The position numbers were made by a program, and so were the translations under genes. Below the pieces are notes generated by a model. The model had not been told where the DNA came from. It did no database searches and was given only the letters and a program-made list of their open reading frames with translations. Shown here piece after piece: positions 21,545 to 35,349 of a stretch of DNA of 64,000 bases (position 1 is the first letter of the stretch; each line of letters opens with the position of its first letter). The DNA comes from Apiospora phragmitis (taxonomy: Eukaryota; Ascomycota; Sordariomycetes; Amphisphaeriales; Apiosporaceae), in the NCBI GenBank assembly GCA_038363925.1, contig JAQQWL010000006.1, positions 1,964,501 to 2,028,500 on the forward strand, given 5' to 3'.

Positions 21545-22979
21545 TAGTTTATTATTTAATAGTTTATATTATTAAATTTTTTTTTATTATATTTTAATAT
21601 TTATATATAAAATAATTTAATTATAATAGTTTAAATTAATTAAAATTACTCCTTATTTAATTCGCTACTTAATTTTATATCTTTCTCGCATGTTCGCATA
21701 TTATGACCTTCTCGCCGTAAATATCGCAGCGCCTTCTACTAGTCGTCCTCTGTTTTGGCGAACCTTTATTTTCGCCTTTATTAGTCGCTAGTAGCTTCTT
21801 TTTTACTTTCTCATTTTATATTTTTTAAAACTCTTTAATATTGAGGGCTTTTTTAAGCTAGACTTGTGAGTTTTTAACTCTCCGGCGTTTTAAAAAGCTA
21901 AATTAGCTTTTTTAAAATATATATTTAAATATATATAAACGTTACTTTATAAATTATTTTATTTATAATATTTAAAATTAATATCGGGAAGTTTTTTAAT
22001 AAGTAAAGACTTTATTTTTAATAAAAAAAGAGTGTTTAATCGTTTATTAAAAGTTAAACGAGGTTTAAAGGTTATAAGTATTAACTGTTTCTAAACGTAG
22101 CGAGATAAGTGTAGGTGTTTAAAAACGTATATTTAGCTTATTAATTACCTCGTTTTAAATAATAAGGTATTAAACTAAATACGTTAAATCTCGATTTAAT
22201 ATCAGTTTTTATAAAACTAATAAAATATACGGCCTTAAAGGTAAAAAAAACTTTTAACTTTATAATATAATTAATTAAAGCTTTAATAAATAACTTAATT
22301 TCTTTTGAGCGAATAAAACATTATATTTAATAATTAAAATAAGTAAAATAAATAAAAAGATATATAAACGAAATAATAATAATATTATTATAATATACCT
22401 TAAATTACGTCGAAATATAGCTTTTATAACCGCTAAAGATTAAAAAACGATAATAACCCTTTATATAATTTAGTATACTTATTAAAATATTTAATTTAAT
22501 TTAAACTTATTTCGTAATAAGTTTAATTATTAAAGATCGGTTTAATTACTTACTCGCTTAATAAATTATATTTACGAACTTAGTTTTTAAAATAATATTA
22601 ACCTTAATTAATTAAAAACGGCGGGATATATTAGCTTTTTAAATTAGTATATTTAATAGCAGTTAATTATTCTCGATTATTAAGCTAAATCGATTTCGCT
22701 TTTTTACGCCGATCGGCGCGTATTATAACGAATATTAACTAGATTATATTTATTATAAAGCTAGTTTTATTAAAGTTATATATACTTTTATTAAAGATGT
22801 TATATTTCGATTTAATATTTATAACTAGTTTAAATTTATAAAAAATAAAGTTTAAATCTTTATAAAAAGCTTTTTAATAATTATATTAATATTATAACGT
22901 ATTAAAAGTTACTTAAAGTCGAGAAGTAATAAAGGTAAACCGCTTAATAATATAAATTATATAATAATAAACTAGGTTA
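21545..22979 (-). mobile_element. F1 copy inserted in G2 reverse transcriptase
   Basis: Minus-strand F1 with both ends recognisable: the 5' terminal repeat reads CTTAATAATATAAATTATAT... to AAACTAGGTTAT at 22979, the 3' end is near 21545. At about 1.43 kb it is shorter than F1-B or F1-D and has lost an internal segment. A GC-richer patch at 21680-21780 matches the transposase C-terminal tail at 57600-57665. Gypsy sequence continues on both sides across a TA. Confidence 0.8.
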
Positions 22980-24768
22980 TATATTTTTTATATTACTCTT
23001 TATTTTTAAAGTAAATTAAAATATTATCGAAATATATTATAATAAACTTATTAATATATTTATAAAGAATATTTAAATATTTAAAAGATATTAATATATA
23101 ATAACTTATTTCGTAAGTTATTAATTAAAAGTAAAAGGTATTAATTTTTAATAATAACTTCGTTAAGTTTTTAATAATCGATATATATACGCTACTTAAG
23201 TTTTTCGTTTTTACTTTTTTAAAAATAAAGATTTATAAAAAAATTAAGCATATATCGTTTATAAGCGAGGTATAAAAATTAATATTTACGGCGTAATTTT
23301 TCTTAACCGTTTAATTAAATCCCGCTATAATAAATATTTAATATAAGTGTTTCGTATTTAAATAAAGAATACTTAAGATAATTAATTAATTATTAATATT
23401 TAACTCTTGAGGTTTAATAAGTTCGTTTATAAGCTCGTTTATTAATATATTTACTAATTATTCGTAACTTATAAGTTATTTTTATAAGTTAATTATACTT
23501 TTATTATTATTAAAATCGTTATATATTAATATAAGCTTTTTACGAGTTATTATAACGTTTTAATTATAACTTTTTTTTAATTTAAAAGCTTTAAAAAATT
23601 ATACGATTTTTATTTTAATTATTAAATACACGGTATATTTATTATTATAATAAGCTACTTAATATAAACTGCCGTAACTAATCTTAATATTCCTTTTTTA
23701 GTAATTATTATTAAGGTATTTTCGTATTAAATAACGTTAATATATCGTTTTTTAAGAAATTTCTTAAAATCCTTCTTTAAAGATTAATATTCTCAATCGT
23801 AATACTTTTATTTTTTAATAATCATATATAATAATGTTATTTAAATATATATTAATATAAATATTTTATATTAATTTAAATTTAATTACTTTATTATTAA
23901 TAGCTAATATATTTCTCGCGGCGGCGTTTATATAAGTACTTATTAATTTTAATAGTAAGCTTTATATATAAAAAGAAATAAACAAGGGTATTAAAATAAT
24001 TAAATTCGTTTTTAGAGTTTTTAATTTTTAATAATATATTATAATTTTCGTAATGTTAATATAATTTAATCGTGTTATAATATATTAAAATTCCGTAGTA
24101 TAAAAAGCGGTTAATTTTTTTTATTTAAAAGTCTTAAACTCTTTTTTAACTTATCGCTTCTAGTTAATCTTTTAAAAAAAACTTTTAAACTCGTTTTCTA
24201 AGTTATTATAGCTTTCGAAAATTAGTTATACCTTTATTTAATATAGTTTAATTTATTAATCGTTTTATTTAAGTTTATTTAAATAAGGTTCGAATTAAGC
24301 GAGTATATTTTTTTTTAAAGAAATAAAGCGGCGTAGATAATTTATTAAATAACGTTTTAAAAAGGATTTTTATAAAACTATAAATAAGTTTTACTTTAAA
24401 CGAGGAATCTTTAAAAGTTCCCGCGCGTTTTATTAAAAAATATTAATATATTAATCTTTTTCCCTTTTTAAATTTAATAAAATTTTAAATAATATTAATT
24501 ATAATATTAAAACGATATACTTTTTCGTATAACTTATAAATATTATAAAGCGTTTATTTTAATATCTTTTTAATTAAAAGTTTATTACGTTTTTTTTTTA
24601 ACTTAATATAATAATATTAAAAAATAATATTCTTTTATTTAAAAGTTTTAATTCGTTTATTTAGTATTAATAAAATAAATCCGTCTTTATTATTATTATC
24701 GACTTTTATAACGAGGTCTCGTTAAAAAAATACTAGACGTAATATTAAGAGCTTTCTTTTTAAATAAA
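22980..24768 (-). mobile_element. G2 continued: RT start and gag, protease deleted
   Basis: Resumes reverse transcriptase at the YLDD region (inverse, about 23020-23040), runs to about 23225, then jumps to gag (23245-24740) without the protease segment. Gag is identified by collinearity with G0 14500-12900 on the opposite strand; the inverse of the 14390-14410 segment lies near 23320. It ends at the LTR beginning at 24769, its 5' LTR. Confidence 0.65.
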
Positions 24769-25404
24769 TATAATAAACATTATTTAGTTTTTAAAAGAAA
24801 CTTACTAAGATATATTTAAGTTTATATTAATAATACGAGAAAGTATTTAAATATACGATAAAGAGAACGCTTTATTAATAAAATAAATAATAATACGTAA
24901 GTTTATAATATAATACTAAAAGTAGTTTAGTAAAAGTATTTATATAGTAATGTTTTTAAGGTAGTTTATTTTATTAATAAATTAAATTAAGACTTAAACC
25001 AAGTATTAAAATAAAAAGTATTTATATAAAATATATAAAAAACGATTATTATTATATATTTAATTTAATGATTTATTTTTAATTAAGCTAGTAATTATTT
25101 AAGCTATTAATTTATTAATTTAATAACTTATTTTTATTAAGTTAATAATCCCTTAATTCGTTATATATTATAACTTTCCTTTATTTTACTTAATACTTAT
25201 ATATCACCTCTTTTTATACTATTTAATCTTTATTAACTTTTAAATATTATTTTAAAATTATTATTTAAAGCTATTATTTTAAATAAGGCTATATAGGTTA
25301 ATCGATAAGGTTAAGTTATATTTAATACTTTAAAAAAGCTTTAAATTATTATAGTCTCGTTTTAAAGGTAGGTATTAACCGTGTCGTCGAGTTAAGTCGT
25401 AATA
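24769..25404 (-). repeat. Gypsy LTR shared between G2 and G3
   Basis: Minus-strand LTR of about 636 bp ending GTCGTAATA (inverse of the TGTTACGAC-type start). G2 gag lies on its left, so it is the 5' LTR of G2; the G3 antisense ORF and chromodomain lie on its right, so it is also the 3' LTR of G3. Confidence 0.8.
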
Positions 25405-28280
25405 TTATCTCTTTTTAAATTTTTTATTTAAAGCGGGTAGTTATTATAAATCACCCGGTATTTACTTTTTTTTTTTAATTATAATATTTATTTATTATAT
25501 TAAATCGTATTAAAAAAAATTCTCGTTTATTAAAGTTAAAATAAATAAAATAATATTATAATTATATTACGCTTTTTAATATGTTTAATATTAACTTTAT
25601 ATATTATTCGTAATATTTTCTTCAAAAATAAACGTGTAAAATAATAAAAGGTTCGCGTTATTATTAAGAACACGTTCGTTTTAGCCTATTTTATAATAGT
25701 TCGAGGATGTCGGTGTCGGCCGTTCCTCGTATTATTAACGAGTCTCGACGTTTTCGCGCTACCGAGTAAGAGGCTAGCGATTCTTTTCGCTAAGCTAGTA
25801 AGGCCTTGTAGCGAGCCTACCGCGAGGCTTAAAAGGCTTTCCTTTTTAAAGCGGATTAAGGTTTAATAAAAATCTTTAATAATTCGTAATATAGAAATAA
25901 TAAAATGCGGCCTTTATTTTTTAAACGATTTAAAAACGTATAATTATATTAAGTTTAAAACCGTGGTTAACGTTTATAGCTTTAAAGGTTTCGACGTAAT
26001 TATTTAATTTAAAATAAATATAAATTTTTTCTTTTCGTTTTTTATTTAAACTCTTAAAGCTTTTTAGCGGCGTTTTTAAAATATTTATTAAATTTTTAAG
26101 TATTATCTTTTAATAGGTACTTTTTTTATTTAACGAGGTATTAAATCTTTTATTTAACTTTTTTTTAATATGTTTTTCGACTTTATATTAATATTAATTT
26201 AATTTATATTTTAATTATATATTAGTCGAGGTATTTTTAACCACGAGTTTAAGTAATAAAAAATAAGATAATAAAATATATTCGTATTATTTTTAATAAT
26301 AATAATTAATAATTAGTGTTTAAAATAATTTCTATAATTTAAAACATTTCGATATTTTTAAAGTTTAGTTTTTTACTTAATTATTTAGTTTTAATATTTC
26401 GTTATAAAAGGTAAACTCTTTTCTTTTAAATTCATTTTTTTTTAACTTTATTAAATTAGCGAATTTTTATTAGTTTTTATAAGAAGATAAGGTTTTATTA
26501 TAAAGTAACTTCAAGTTACTTTAATTTTTTAAATTTATATAGTTATAATAAATATTAATTCTCTTTTTTTAAAGCTTTTTAATAATTTCTAAATTATATT
26601 TATAATTCGTTCGAAATAATAAAATAAGTATAATTTTATTATCCGCGTTATTATAAACGAACTATTTTATAAATTATAATAAAACTAAATTATTTCATTT
26701 ATAATTAATATATTAATAGAAATATTATTTTAAAGTTTAAATTTAATCGCTTCGTCTATTTATTTATTTAAAGAAAACAAGCTATAAATAGCTTATATTT
26801 CACGCCGAGTTACGTTATAAGTAATTTTAAAAACTTAGTAATAAATAATATATTTCGATTAAAAATAATCCTTTCTAATAACCCGTAATAATTAATAATA
26901 ATATAAAGGAATATATAAGCTAAGTTATTAATGTTATTAAAGTTTTTATATTATAAAAAGTAAGTATATTTTATAAATTTATTTAATATTCTTAAAATAC
27001 TATTATAATTAATTTTAATTAAAACTTTATTTAACAAAAATAAGTATTATTAATTTTTATACTTTATTTAATAATAAAATTGATTTTAATTAAAGTTTTA
27101 TTTAATAAAAATAAATATTATTAATTTTTATACTTTATTTAATAATAAAATTAATTATAATTCTTTATATAATTAATATTTAAGGGTTTTAATTTTATTA
27201 TAAACGTTATATTTATTAATCGCTTTATTTATAATTAATTTAAAACTTTCGTAAATAAATTACTTAATAATATGTTTTTAAGTTTTTAATATACTTTAAT
27301 ACTTATAAGGGAGATTTTTATAAAACTCTTTAATAAATTTATATTAATATTTTTTAAAAACATAAATTTTATTATAATAATAAATAAGGCCGTTTTTCTA
27401 TATAAATAGTTTTATATTTAATTAATAAAATTAAGGCCGTTATTTATTTCTTAAAACTTTAAAATTCATTTTTTATAAAATTATATTTAATATGTAACTT
27501 AAATATATTATAATAATATTAATTTTCCGTTTTAATTTTATATTAGAATAATTTTAATTTAAAATAAAACTTCCATTTAATAATCGAGTCGTTAGCTTAA
27601 TATATCGACGCGACCGTTTTTATTACTATTTTAATAAATAATAATAAAGTTAAATCTTAAAAAACCTTTAAACTATTATATATATAATATATTTAACTTT
27701 TTAATAATAATAAACGTTATAAAGTTTTTATAATTAATATAAACGTTTATTAGTTTTATTATTTTATTAAAATAATATCTTTATTCTTTTTTAATTTTAA
27801 TAAAAACTATAAACTTTTTATTATAAATTTAATTATTAATCTTAAATTTATTTAATTAAAAACAATTACGATAAGGTATAACTTCTCGTTATTATCTTAT
27901 TAATTAAACTACCCTTTAACTATATAATTTATTATATTAGTTTCGATTTTAAAAGGCTTAATAAAGTCCACTACGCGAAATACTAGTTTATTAGAAATTT
28001 GTTATTTTATATTATAAAATGCCTTGTTTTCCTTTATTAAAATAATTCTTTTTTTTATAAAATTTAAAAATAAAAATCCGGTAATAATTAATTAGTTTTA
28101 AAAAAGATTTAATTATTATAACGTTTATAATCGTTAATTATTCTTTAATTATTAAAACTCTTAAAGGTCTTATTCTAGTTTTATTTTAAAAATATTATAT
28201 ATTTAATAAATATATTTAGTTATTAATAAATTAGCGTTTTATTATTTTAAAAGTATTAACTTTATATACTTTTTATATTA
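25405..28280 (-). mobile_element. G3: decayed gypsy, 3' region to RT
   Basis: Minus-strand gypsy. From left to right: 3' noncoding region with the antisense ORF, chromodomain (about 26090-26230), integrase C-terminus and core (26380-27250), RNase H (about 27560-27700), and RT to about 28280, where F1-B interrupts it. Collinear with G4 and G6. Confidence 0.75.
25497..25990 (+). pseudogene. aORF-2: antisense Zn2Cys6-like ORF of gypsy G3
   Basis: Plus-strand remnant starting at ATA (probable ATG) with LNRIKKNSR, like LNRVEKS at 44584. Cluster spacing is conserved: Y-S-stop-Y-x6-C-x8-Y-x2-H-x6-Y-N. The middle part is the GC-richest of the surroundings and reads VPRIINESRRFRATE then EASDSFR, ASKAL, RAYREA, KAFLFKAD, separated by TAA/TAG at Gln positions; it has the alternation of a coiled coil. 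The C-terminus is probably frameshifted: VVNVYSFKGFDVI, in another frame near 25965-26005, matches the tail motif of the other copies. Confidence 0.65.
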
Positions 28281-30157
28281 ATATATTTTATTACTAAACT
28301 AATTATATTACTAAGTCGGCCACTTTTTCTTTTAACTTATATCATTAAACTTTAATACGTAGTATCTCTATAACTATAATACTTATTTAATTTAAAAAGA
28401 TTGTATCGTTTTAATAATTTAAGTAACGCGAAAAGGTTCGAATCGAATTAGTTAAAGAGCTATTATACAAGTGTATAATGTTTCCCAAGCTATTATAGGC
28501 GACCCACTCCGCGGTATCGAACCTCCACGCGAAATCCGACGTTTATAATATGAATTAAATTTAATTAAAAAAAGTTACTTTATAATTATATAATTAATTT
28601 AAATACCTGAGAAATACTTTTTAATATTAATATTATAAGAGATATAATAATTCTTTTTTTAAAGTCGCGCGGCGTCGACCGTATTAATATATATTAAGTT
28701 AATCGCTTTCTCGATTATAACCTAGACTTTAAGACTTAAATAAACCGACGATATAATTATTAAGAAGTATTTTATAAAGATATAGGTATTATTTTTAATT
28801 ATTTCACGCTAATCGCGAATATTAAAATAAAATACGGTATTTTAAATAAAAATATATAGAATTTTAACGAGACCGGCTTTTTAATAAATTTAATCGAGTT
28901 AATATTTATTATAATATACGCCTATTGTTAGAAAAAAAACCGAAGTTAATTTAACTTAATAATCGAGAATAATTAACGGCTATTAAATATATTACTTTAT
29001 AAAACTAATATATTCCGCCGTTTTTAATTATTTAAAACTAATATTACTTTATAAACTAGTTTTATAAATATAACCTACCGGGCGATTAAGTAATTAACTA
29101 ACTTTTAACGATTAAATTAATAACGAAATAAGCTTAAATTAAATTCGGTATTTTAATAAATATATTAAATCGCGGACGAAAAGCCTTTATCATTTTTTAA
29201 TTTTAAACGGTTTTAAAACCTATATTTCGGCCTAATTCGAGAAATATTATAAAAATTAACGGTATTATTACGATTAATATATTTTTTTTACTTTTTTTAC
29301 TTTTTTTTACTTATTTTAAACTTTAAACATAGCATTTTATTAATTATTAAAGCGTATTTATACGAAAGAAATCGAGCTATTTATTAAAGCGTTAATAAAT
29401 TATATTATAAAGTTAAAATTCTCTATCGCTTTTAAAGGCGCGTATTTTATTATATTTATAAAAAATAATATTAAATCTAGATTTAAGGCATCTATTTTAA
29501 TATTTTATTACTCGGATAAAATAATTAATAAACTAAATATACGTTTTTAAGTATTAATACCTAGCTAGTCGCGCTTAAAAACGGCTAGTATTTATAACGT
29601 TTAAACACCGTTTAACCCTTTAATAAATAATTAAATATTTTATTTTTATTAAAAATAGAGTTTTTATTTATTAAAAAAGCTTTTTAATATTAATTTAAAA
29701 CATTTTATATTAAATAATAAAAAGTATATATATAATAATATATAAAATAACTTTTTTTAAAAGTTAAATACGTACTGTATAAAAAGTTAATTTTAGTGTT
29801 TTTAATCGTTAAAGAATTAAACAATCGAGCGTTTAACTTAAAAGAGCCCTTATTATACAAGAATCTTACGAGTTATAAAACGAGAAGGTAAAAAGGAAGC
29901 GTTTAACGATTTATAAATATAGAATAGGGGGTTTATTAAAATAGAGTATAACTAATAAAAGGCGCTATAATATTTACGGCGAAACAGGCTATAATACGCG
30001 AACATATAAAAAAGATATAAAATTAAGTACTGAATTAAATGAAAAATAGTTTTAATTAATTTAAAGTATTAAAAATTAGTTTATTTTATATAAAAATAAT
30101 AAGATAAAAAGAAACTAAACAACTTAATAATATAGCCGATTTAATAATAAACCACGT
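28281..30157 (+). mobile_element. F1-B: full-length RIP-mutated Fot-type transposon
   Basis: 1,877 bp, TA at both sides (28279-28280, 30158-30159). Both terminal repeats are visible, the left with two AAGTCGG-type motifs, the right ending AATAAACCACGT. The transposase remnant runs on the plus strand: an N-F-N-E-T-G-F block near 28865, NREN near 28965, and the DDE core near 29190-29340 with Asp codons lost. It splits G3 15 bp away from the site used by the copy in G2. Confidence 0.85.
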
Positions 30158-30650
30158 TATTCTTTATTTTTAAAATAAATTAAAATATTATTAAAATATT
30201 ATTAAAATATATTATTATAAACCTATTAAAGTATTAATATAAAATAAAATAAATTTTAATTTAAAAATAAATAAATTAAATTAAACGACATAGCTTAATA
30301 TTCGAAATATTTATATTTAATATAGAATATATGTGTCGTTTATAAATAAAATATAAAAGTTATTATTTATAATATAGTTTTAATTAACCCTTTAATCGAA
30401 TTTTTTTATAATAAGTATTTAATATAAATATTTAAAGTTTAAATAAAGAATACTCGATATAATTATTTAATTATCGATTTCTAAGTTTCGAGGCTTAATA
30501 ATTTCGGTTATAAATTAATTTATTAAAATCTTAATAAACTATGTATAATTTATAAATTATTTTTATAATTATATTTTTATTATTATTAAAATTATTATTT
30601 ATTAAAATAAATTCTTTATATATTATTATAACGCTTTTATTACAACTTAA
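30158..30650 (-). mobile_element. G3 continued: RT end and gag fragment
   Basis: Resumes the RT just after the F1-B site (inverse YLDD region near 30180-30210). RT homology ends near 30325 and gag-like sequence (same as 23262-23565) follows to about 30640; protease and much of gag are deleted. Confidence 0.6.
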
Positions 30651-31231
30651 TAAAATAAATTTAAGTTTATATTAATAATATAAAAAAGTATTTAAATAAA
30701 TAATAAATAAAACATATTATTAATATAATAAGTAATAATCTTTTATTTATAAAATAATAATAAAAGTAATTAAGTAAAAATATTTATATATTAAAGTTAT
30801 TAAAACTATTTATATAAAATATATAAAAAACGTTTATTATTATATATATTTCTTTTTTATTAATTTCTTTTATTATTTAAATTTAATTAATTGTAATTAA
30901 TATTAAGTTATTTAATATTATTTCGTTAAACTACGCTTTATTTTATTATATTAAAATCTTGTTATTAATTATTTAACTTAATTTAATTATTTAATATTAT
31001 TAATTTTATATTATTTATTTTATATTAAGTAATTTTTAAATATAGTTAATTATTATAATATTAGTTATTATATTAATAACGGTACGATATAAAAAAGCTT
31101 ATTATTATAAATAAATTTATAAGTATTATTCCGCGGGGCAGTTCTTTATACTAGGCTTTATACGCGCTTTAAGACATCGTAAGGCTATATTAAAGGTGAG
31201 TCTAGCCGCATGATTAAATTAAGTCGTAATA
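30651..31231 (-). repeat. Gypsy LTR (5' LTR of G3, left edge truncated)
   Basis: AT-rich minus-strand LTR ending AAGTCGTAATA at 31231, with a GC-richer outer part (31130-31210, CCGCGGGGCAG, GAGTCTAGCCGCATG). The U5 end is missing. Confidence 0.7.
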
Positions 31232-32318
31232 ATAATAAAGCTAAAGCCGTTAAATACTAGTTATATAAAGAATTATAACACGTTTTATTATTAAATAAAG
31301 CGTATAAAATAATAGTAATTAATTTTATTATTAAACTACCTTTAATTTAAATTAATTATAATAATATTAAGCTTAATAATTATAAATAAACTTATAAAAT
31401 ATATTTAGTTTTTATTATATATAAAATTAAATAATACTTGTAATTTAATTTAAATATACCTTTTATATTATTATTAATTAATATAAGTTATTAAAAGTAT
31501 TATTTCTAATTAAAATAAATTATTAATTTTTAATTTTTAAAAGTCGCTAATAATATAACTCGGCGTTAAATATTAATTATTTATAGCTTATTATACTTTA
31601 ATAAATAAATTAAACTTTAAAATAATACTTATATTATTATATTAATTATAAATAAAATAATTAAGTTTTATAATTTTTTATAATATAATTCGCTTATAAT
31701 AATATAAATAATAAAGCTATTCGTATTTTATTAATTTAAATAAAGCACGAGTATAATTTAAAAATAATTAAAAAACGATTAAAAAATATTAGTATTAATC
31801 GTAACTATATAAGTTAAAAAATAAAAAGAACTTTAAATAACTTTATAATAAAACTTAATTTTATATTAAAAACTTAATAAAAAGTATATTAATTAAATAA
31901 ACTTAAAATAATTAACCTTTAAAGAAGTTAAAAAAGGAAAAAAAAGTTTACCTTTTATAATGAAATATTAGAATTTAATGATTAAGCGAAAAATTAAACG
32001 TTAAAAATTTAAATTATTTAAAACTATAAAAGTTATTTTAAAAACTAATTATTAATCATTATTTTAAATAATATATATATAATTAATATTTTATACTTTA
32101 TTATATAAAGTAATAGCCGAAACTACCTCGTTTAATATATAATTAAAAATCGAAATAAATTAATATAAGTATAAGATTAAAGGATTTATTAATAAATAAA
32201 AAATAAAGCGAAAAGTATTTATTAAATAATAATATTTAAAACCTTTAATAATTTAAAACATAAAACTAAAATCGATTAATAATAACAGCTTTAATAAAAT
32301 ATCCGAATATATTTAGTT
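31232..32318 (+). mobile_element. G7: gypsy fragment, integrase core to chromodomain
   Basis: Plus-strand fragment collinear with 17385-18480 of G0: starts at the KAKSVRYRPYG-type block (31240-31290) and passes the integrase core to a decayed chromodomain near 32150-32260. The 5' part is absent; it abuts an LTR of the opposite strand. Confidence 0.65.
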
Positions 32319-32585
32319 TTAATTAAATACGAAATTAGTAAGTAACATAATAGTAATCTTCGAAGTCGGCTTATTAACCGCTTTATAAGGAGCCTCTTCC
32401 TTCGCTTCCACACCCTCGACACGCTCTAATTGCTTAATAAAAAATATACCGCGATAAATCGCACGGATTATCCTACTAAACTATAATTTCTTTTATTTTT
32501 AAAGAATTCGAACTTTCGTAACCGCCTTTTTAATTACTTTTTAATACTATTTAAATTACTTTTAAAATAATAATTATTATCGCTA
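32319..32585 (-). pseudogene. aORF-6: C-terminal part of the antisense ORF, gypsy G7
   Basis: The frame reads AIYRGIFFIKQLERVEGVEA then KEEAPYKAVNKPTSK to a TAA at 32319-32321. It aligns with the C-terminal half of aORF-4 (KIARAITRGLKSIEELDKLE then RREAQEASA). An upstream KVRIL-stop-K-stop-KK matches RRARK-stop-KK. The N-terminal cluster is lost because the F1 fragment starts here. It again lies directly after the chromodomain on the opposite strand. Confidence 0.55.
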
Positions 32586-33189
32586 AACATTTTTAATAAA
32601 ATAATAATATGAAATCTAGATTTAGCGTATTTAGTTTAATACTTTACTACTCGGACGAAATAATTAATAAGCTAGATAAACGTTTTCGGACGCCTATACC
32701 TAGCTTATCGCGTCCAGGGACGGCTAGTACTTATAACCCTTAAACGCTGTTTAACCTTTATTAAATAACTAAATAATTTATTTTTATTAAAAAAAAGGTT
32801 TTTATTTATTAAAAAAGCTTCTCCACATTAATTTTAAATATTATAAACTAAATAATAAAAAGTATATATATAGTAATATATATAATAACCTTTATAAAAG
32901 ATTAGATATATATTTTATAAAAGATTAATTTAATACTTTTTAAACGTTAGAGAGCTAAAAGATTACGCGTTTAACTTAGAAGAGCCCTTATTATATTATA
33001 ATATTTACGGCGAAATAAGTTATAATACGTGAATATATATAAAAAATATAAAATTAAATAACGAATTAAATAAAGAGTAATTTTAATTCAATTAAAATAT
33101 TAAGGTTAAATTAATTTATATAAAAGTAATAAAATATAAAAAGAGTAGTTAATTTAAAAATATAGTTAATTTAATAATAAACTAATTCG
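32586..33189 (+). mobile_element. F1-E: 3' third of an F1 transposon
   Basis: Starts close to the segment AAATCTAGATTTAGCGTA (as 57170 of F1-D) and runs to the decayed right terminal repeat ending near 33189. The 5' two thirds are absent. The left edge is approximate. Confidence 0.7.
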
Positions 33190-35349
33190 TATAGTTTTAA
33201 TTAGTTTTTTTAAAAAACGCTTATAAAATTATAATTAAAAAGAATTAAAGATTAATAATAATTAATACTTTTTAAGTATTTTAATTTAAAAAACCTTAAA
33301 TAATTTATAAATATAATTATTAATAATCTTATATTATTAATTTATAATATATATTTTTTATAATTTTTATTTTAAAAACATAATTTATAAATATAGCTAG
33401 AAATTTTTAAAGAAAAAATAAACTATTTACGAAATTAAAGTCTTTATTATTTAAATACGCGTTTTTAGAAATATTTTTAAATTTTTAACTTAACGGTTTA
33501 CTTTTTAAATAATAAAGATTTTTAAAAAAAATAAAGAGCGAGATATTTCTGTTTATAATATGAGTTTAACTTTAAAGCTAGAAATTCTTATTATTATTAA
33601 AGTTTAAAAATTATTTTATTACTTTCGCTTTTTTTATATTAAAATTATTCTATTACTTTCGCTTTTTTTATATTAAAATAATTCGGTTACGATTATATTA
33701 TATGGTTTTAATTTATAAAATAATATTAAATAAAATACTTTATTTAATAGATTTCTTAATAATTAAAATACTACTTTATTTTATATTATTTAAATACGTA
33801 ATAATTAATAATTATTATAAACGATTTAATTTATTAAAAATTATTTAACTCTACTCGTTAATATTATAAACCGCGAATAATAATAAATAAGTTATTATTA
33901 TAAATTAAATAATAAAACTTTAAGCTTTAAAAATACTATTATTATAGTTTTATTAATAAAAAAGAATATTAAGAATAATAAGATTTAAATTATTAATCTT
34001 TAATATTATTTATTAATAAAGTATTTATATTTTAAGTAATTTTATTTTCTTTATTATATAAAAGATTTTATAATATTATTATCTTATAATTTATTTTTAC
34101 CTTTAATTTTTTTTTATTTTTATAAAATAATTCTTTTTTAAAAAAAACTAATATATATTTTTAAATAGCCGCTATTTATTATAACGATATATTATAAAAG
34201 TAATTATACTTTAAATTCTTTAACGTAATATTTTATAATAGTTTATAAATTTATGAAATTATAACTTATTAAAAATTTAATAAAAATCTATATATATTTT
34301 AAACACTATTTCTTTTATTATATAATAAATTACCTTTTACTTTTTTATTTAAAAATCGTATTTAAAAGTTTCTTTTTTTAAATAAACTTATTTATTTCAT
34401 ATAATACTATAATAATTACTTAATAAAAATTATTTAATTTTATACTTTAATAAAACTTTTTTATAATTATTAATAATATTTAATTTAATTTCAAATTAAA
34501 TAATAACGGTTAAAAAAGCTTTATTATTTATAATAAAAGAGAGGTTTTTAATTTATATAATTTATTATTTAAGCGTTATAAAATATATAATAAATATTTT
34601 AAATTATTATATAATAAAGTTTTAATTAACGCGACTTTAAATAGTTTAGTTTTAAAATCTTTTACCTTTTAATAAACTTAAACTTATATAAGCTTACCCT
34701 TTTTTTCTTTAATAATCTTATTTTACTTAAATTAAAACATATTTTTCTTTAATATCGATATTATTAAGCAGCTTTAAATATAGAAAAGTAAAGTAAAAAA
34801 AGCATTATTAATTTAATTATAATAAGCGTGCATAAATATATATTTATTTAATAAATTTTTAGCTAGTATTATAATACTTTATACTTTTCTTTTAAAAAAG
34901 AAATCTAATTCTTAATTTAATAATATATTATATTATATTAGCTTATACTTTATAATTAATATAATAATAAATTAATAATAATAAAGGTAATAATATAAGG
35001 AAAAAAGCGTATATTTAATTATATTAAACTTTTATTTTATAAATTAATAATTATTTTTAATATAATTCCTTTATTTATTTACTAGGTTATTTTATTTTTT
35101 ATTATGTTTTATAATAAAGGTTTTATATATATATTTTATGTTAAAGAATTAGTCTTTATAAATAAACGCTCGCTAATATTTTTATTTATACTTAGTTTTT
35201 ATAAATTTAACCGAGCTCGTTTACTTTTTATTTTCTTCTTTTATTATTAAGTTTTAAAAGCTTTCTTTTAACGTTATTATTTATTAAATTAAGCTTTAAA
35301 TATTTTTAAATAGTTTCTTTTTAATTAATTAATTAAACCTTTTATACTT
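33190..35349. other. Very AT-rich DNA, no recognisable gene
   Basis: Almost pure A/T with isolated CG, no readable frame of useful length. A perfect-but-one 34-bp tandem duplication lies at 33617-33684. The minus strand near 35040-35260 has a Lys-rich run with Gln-type stops (KENKK, TSSVKFIKTKYK) that may be a transposon protein tail, but I cannot name it. Confidence 0.5.
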
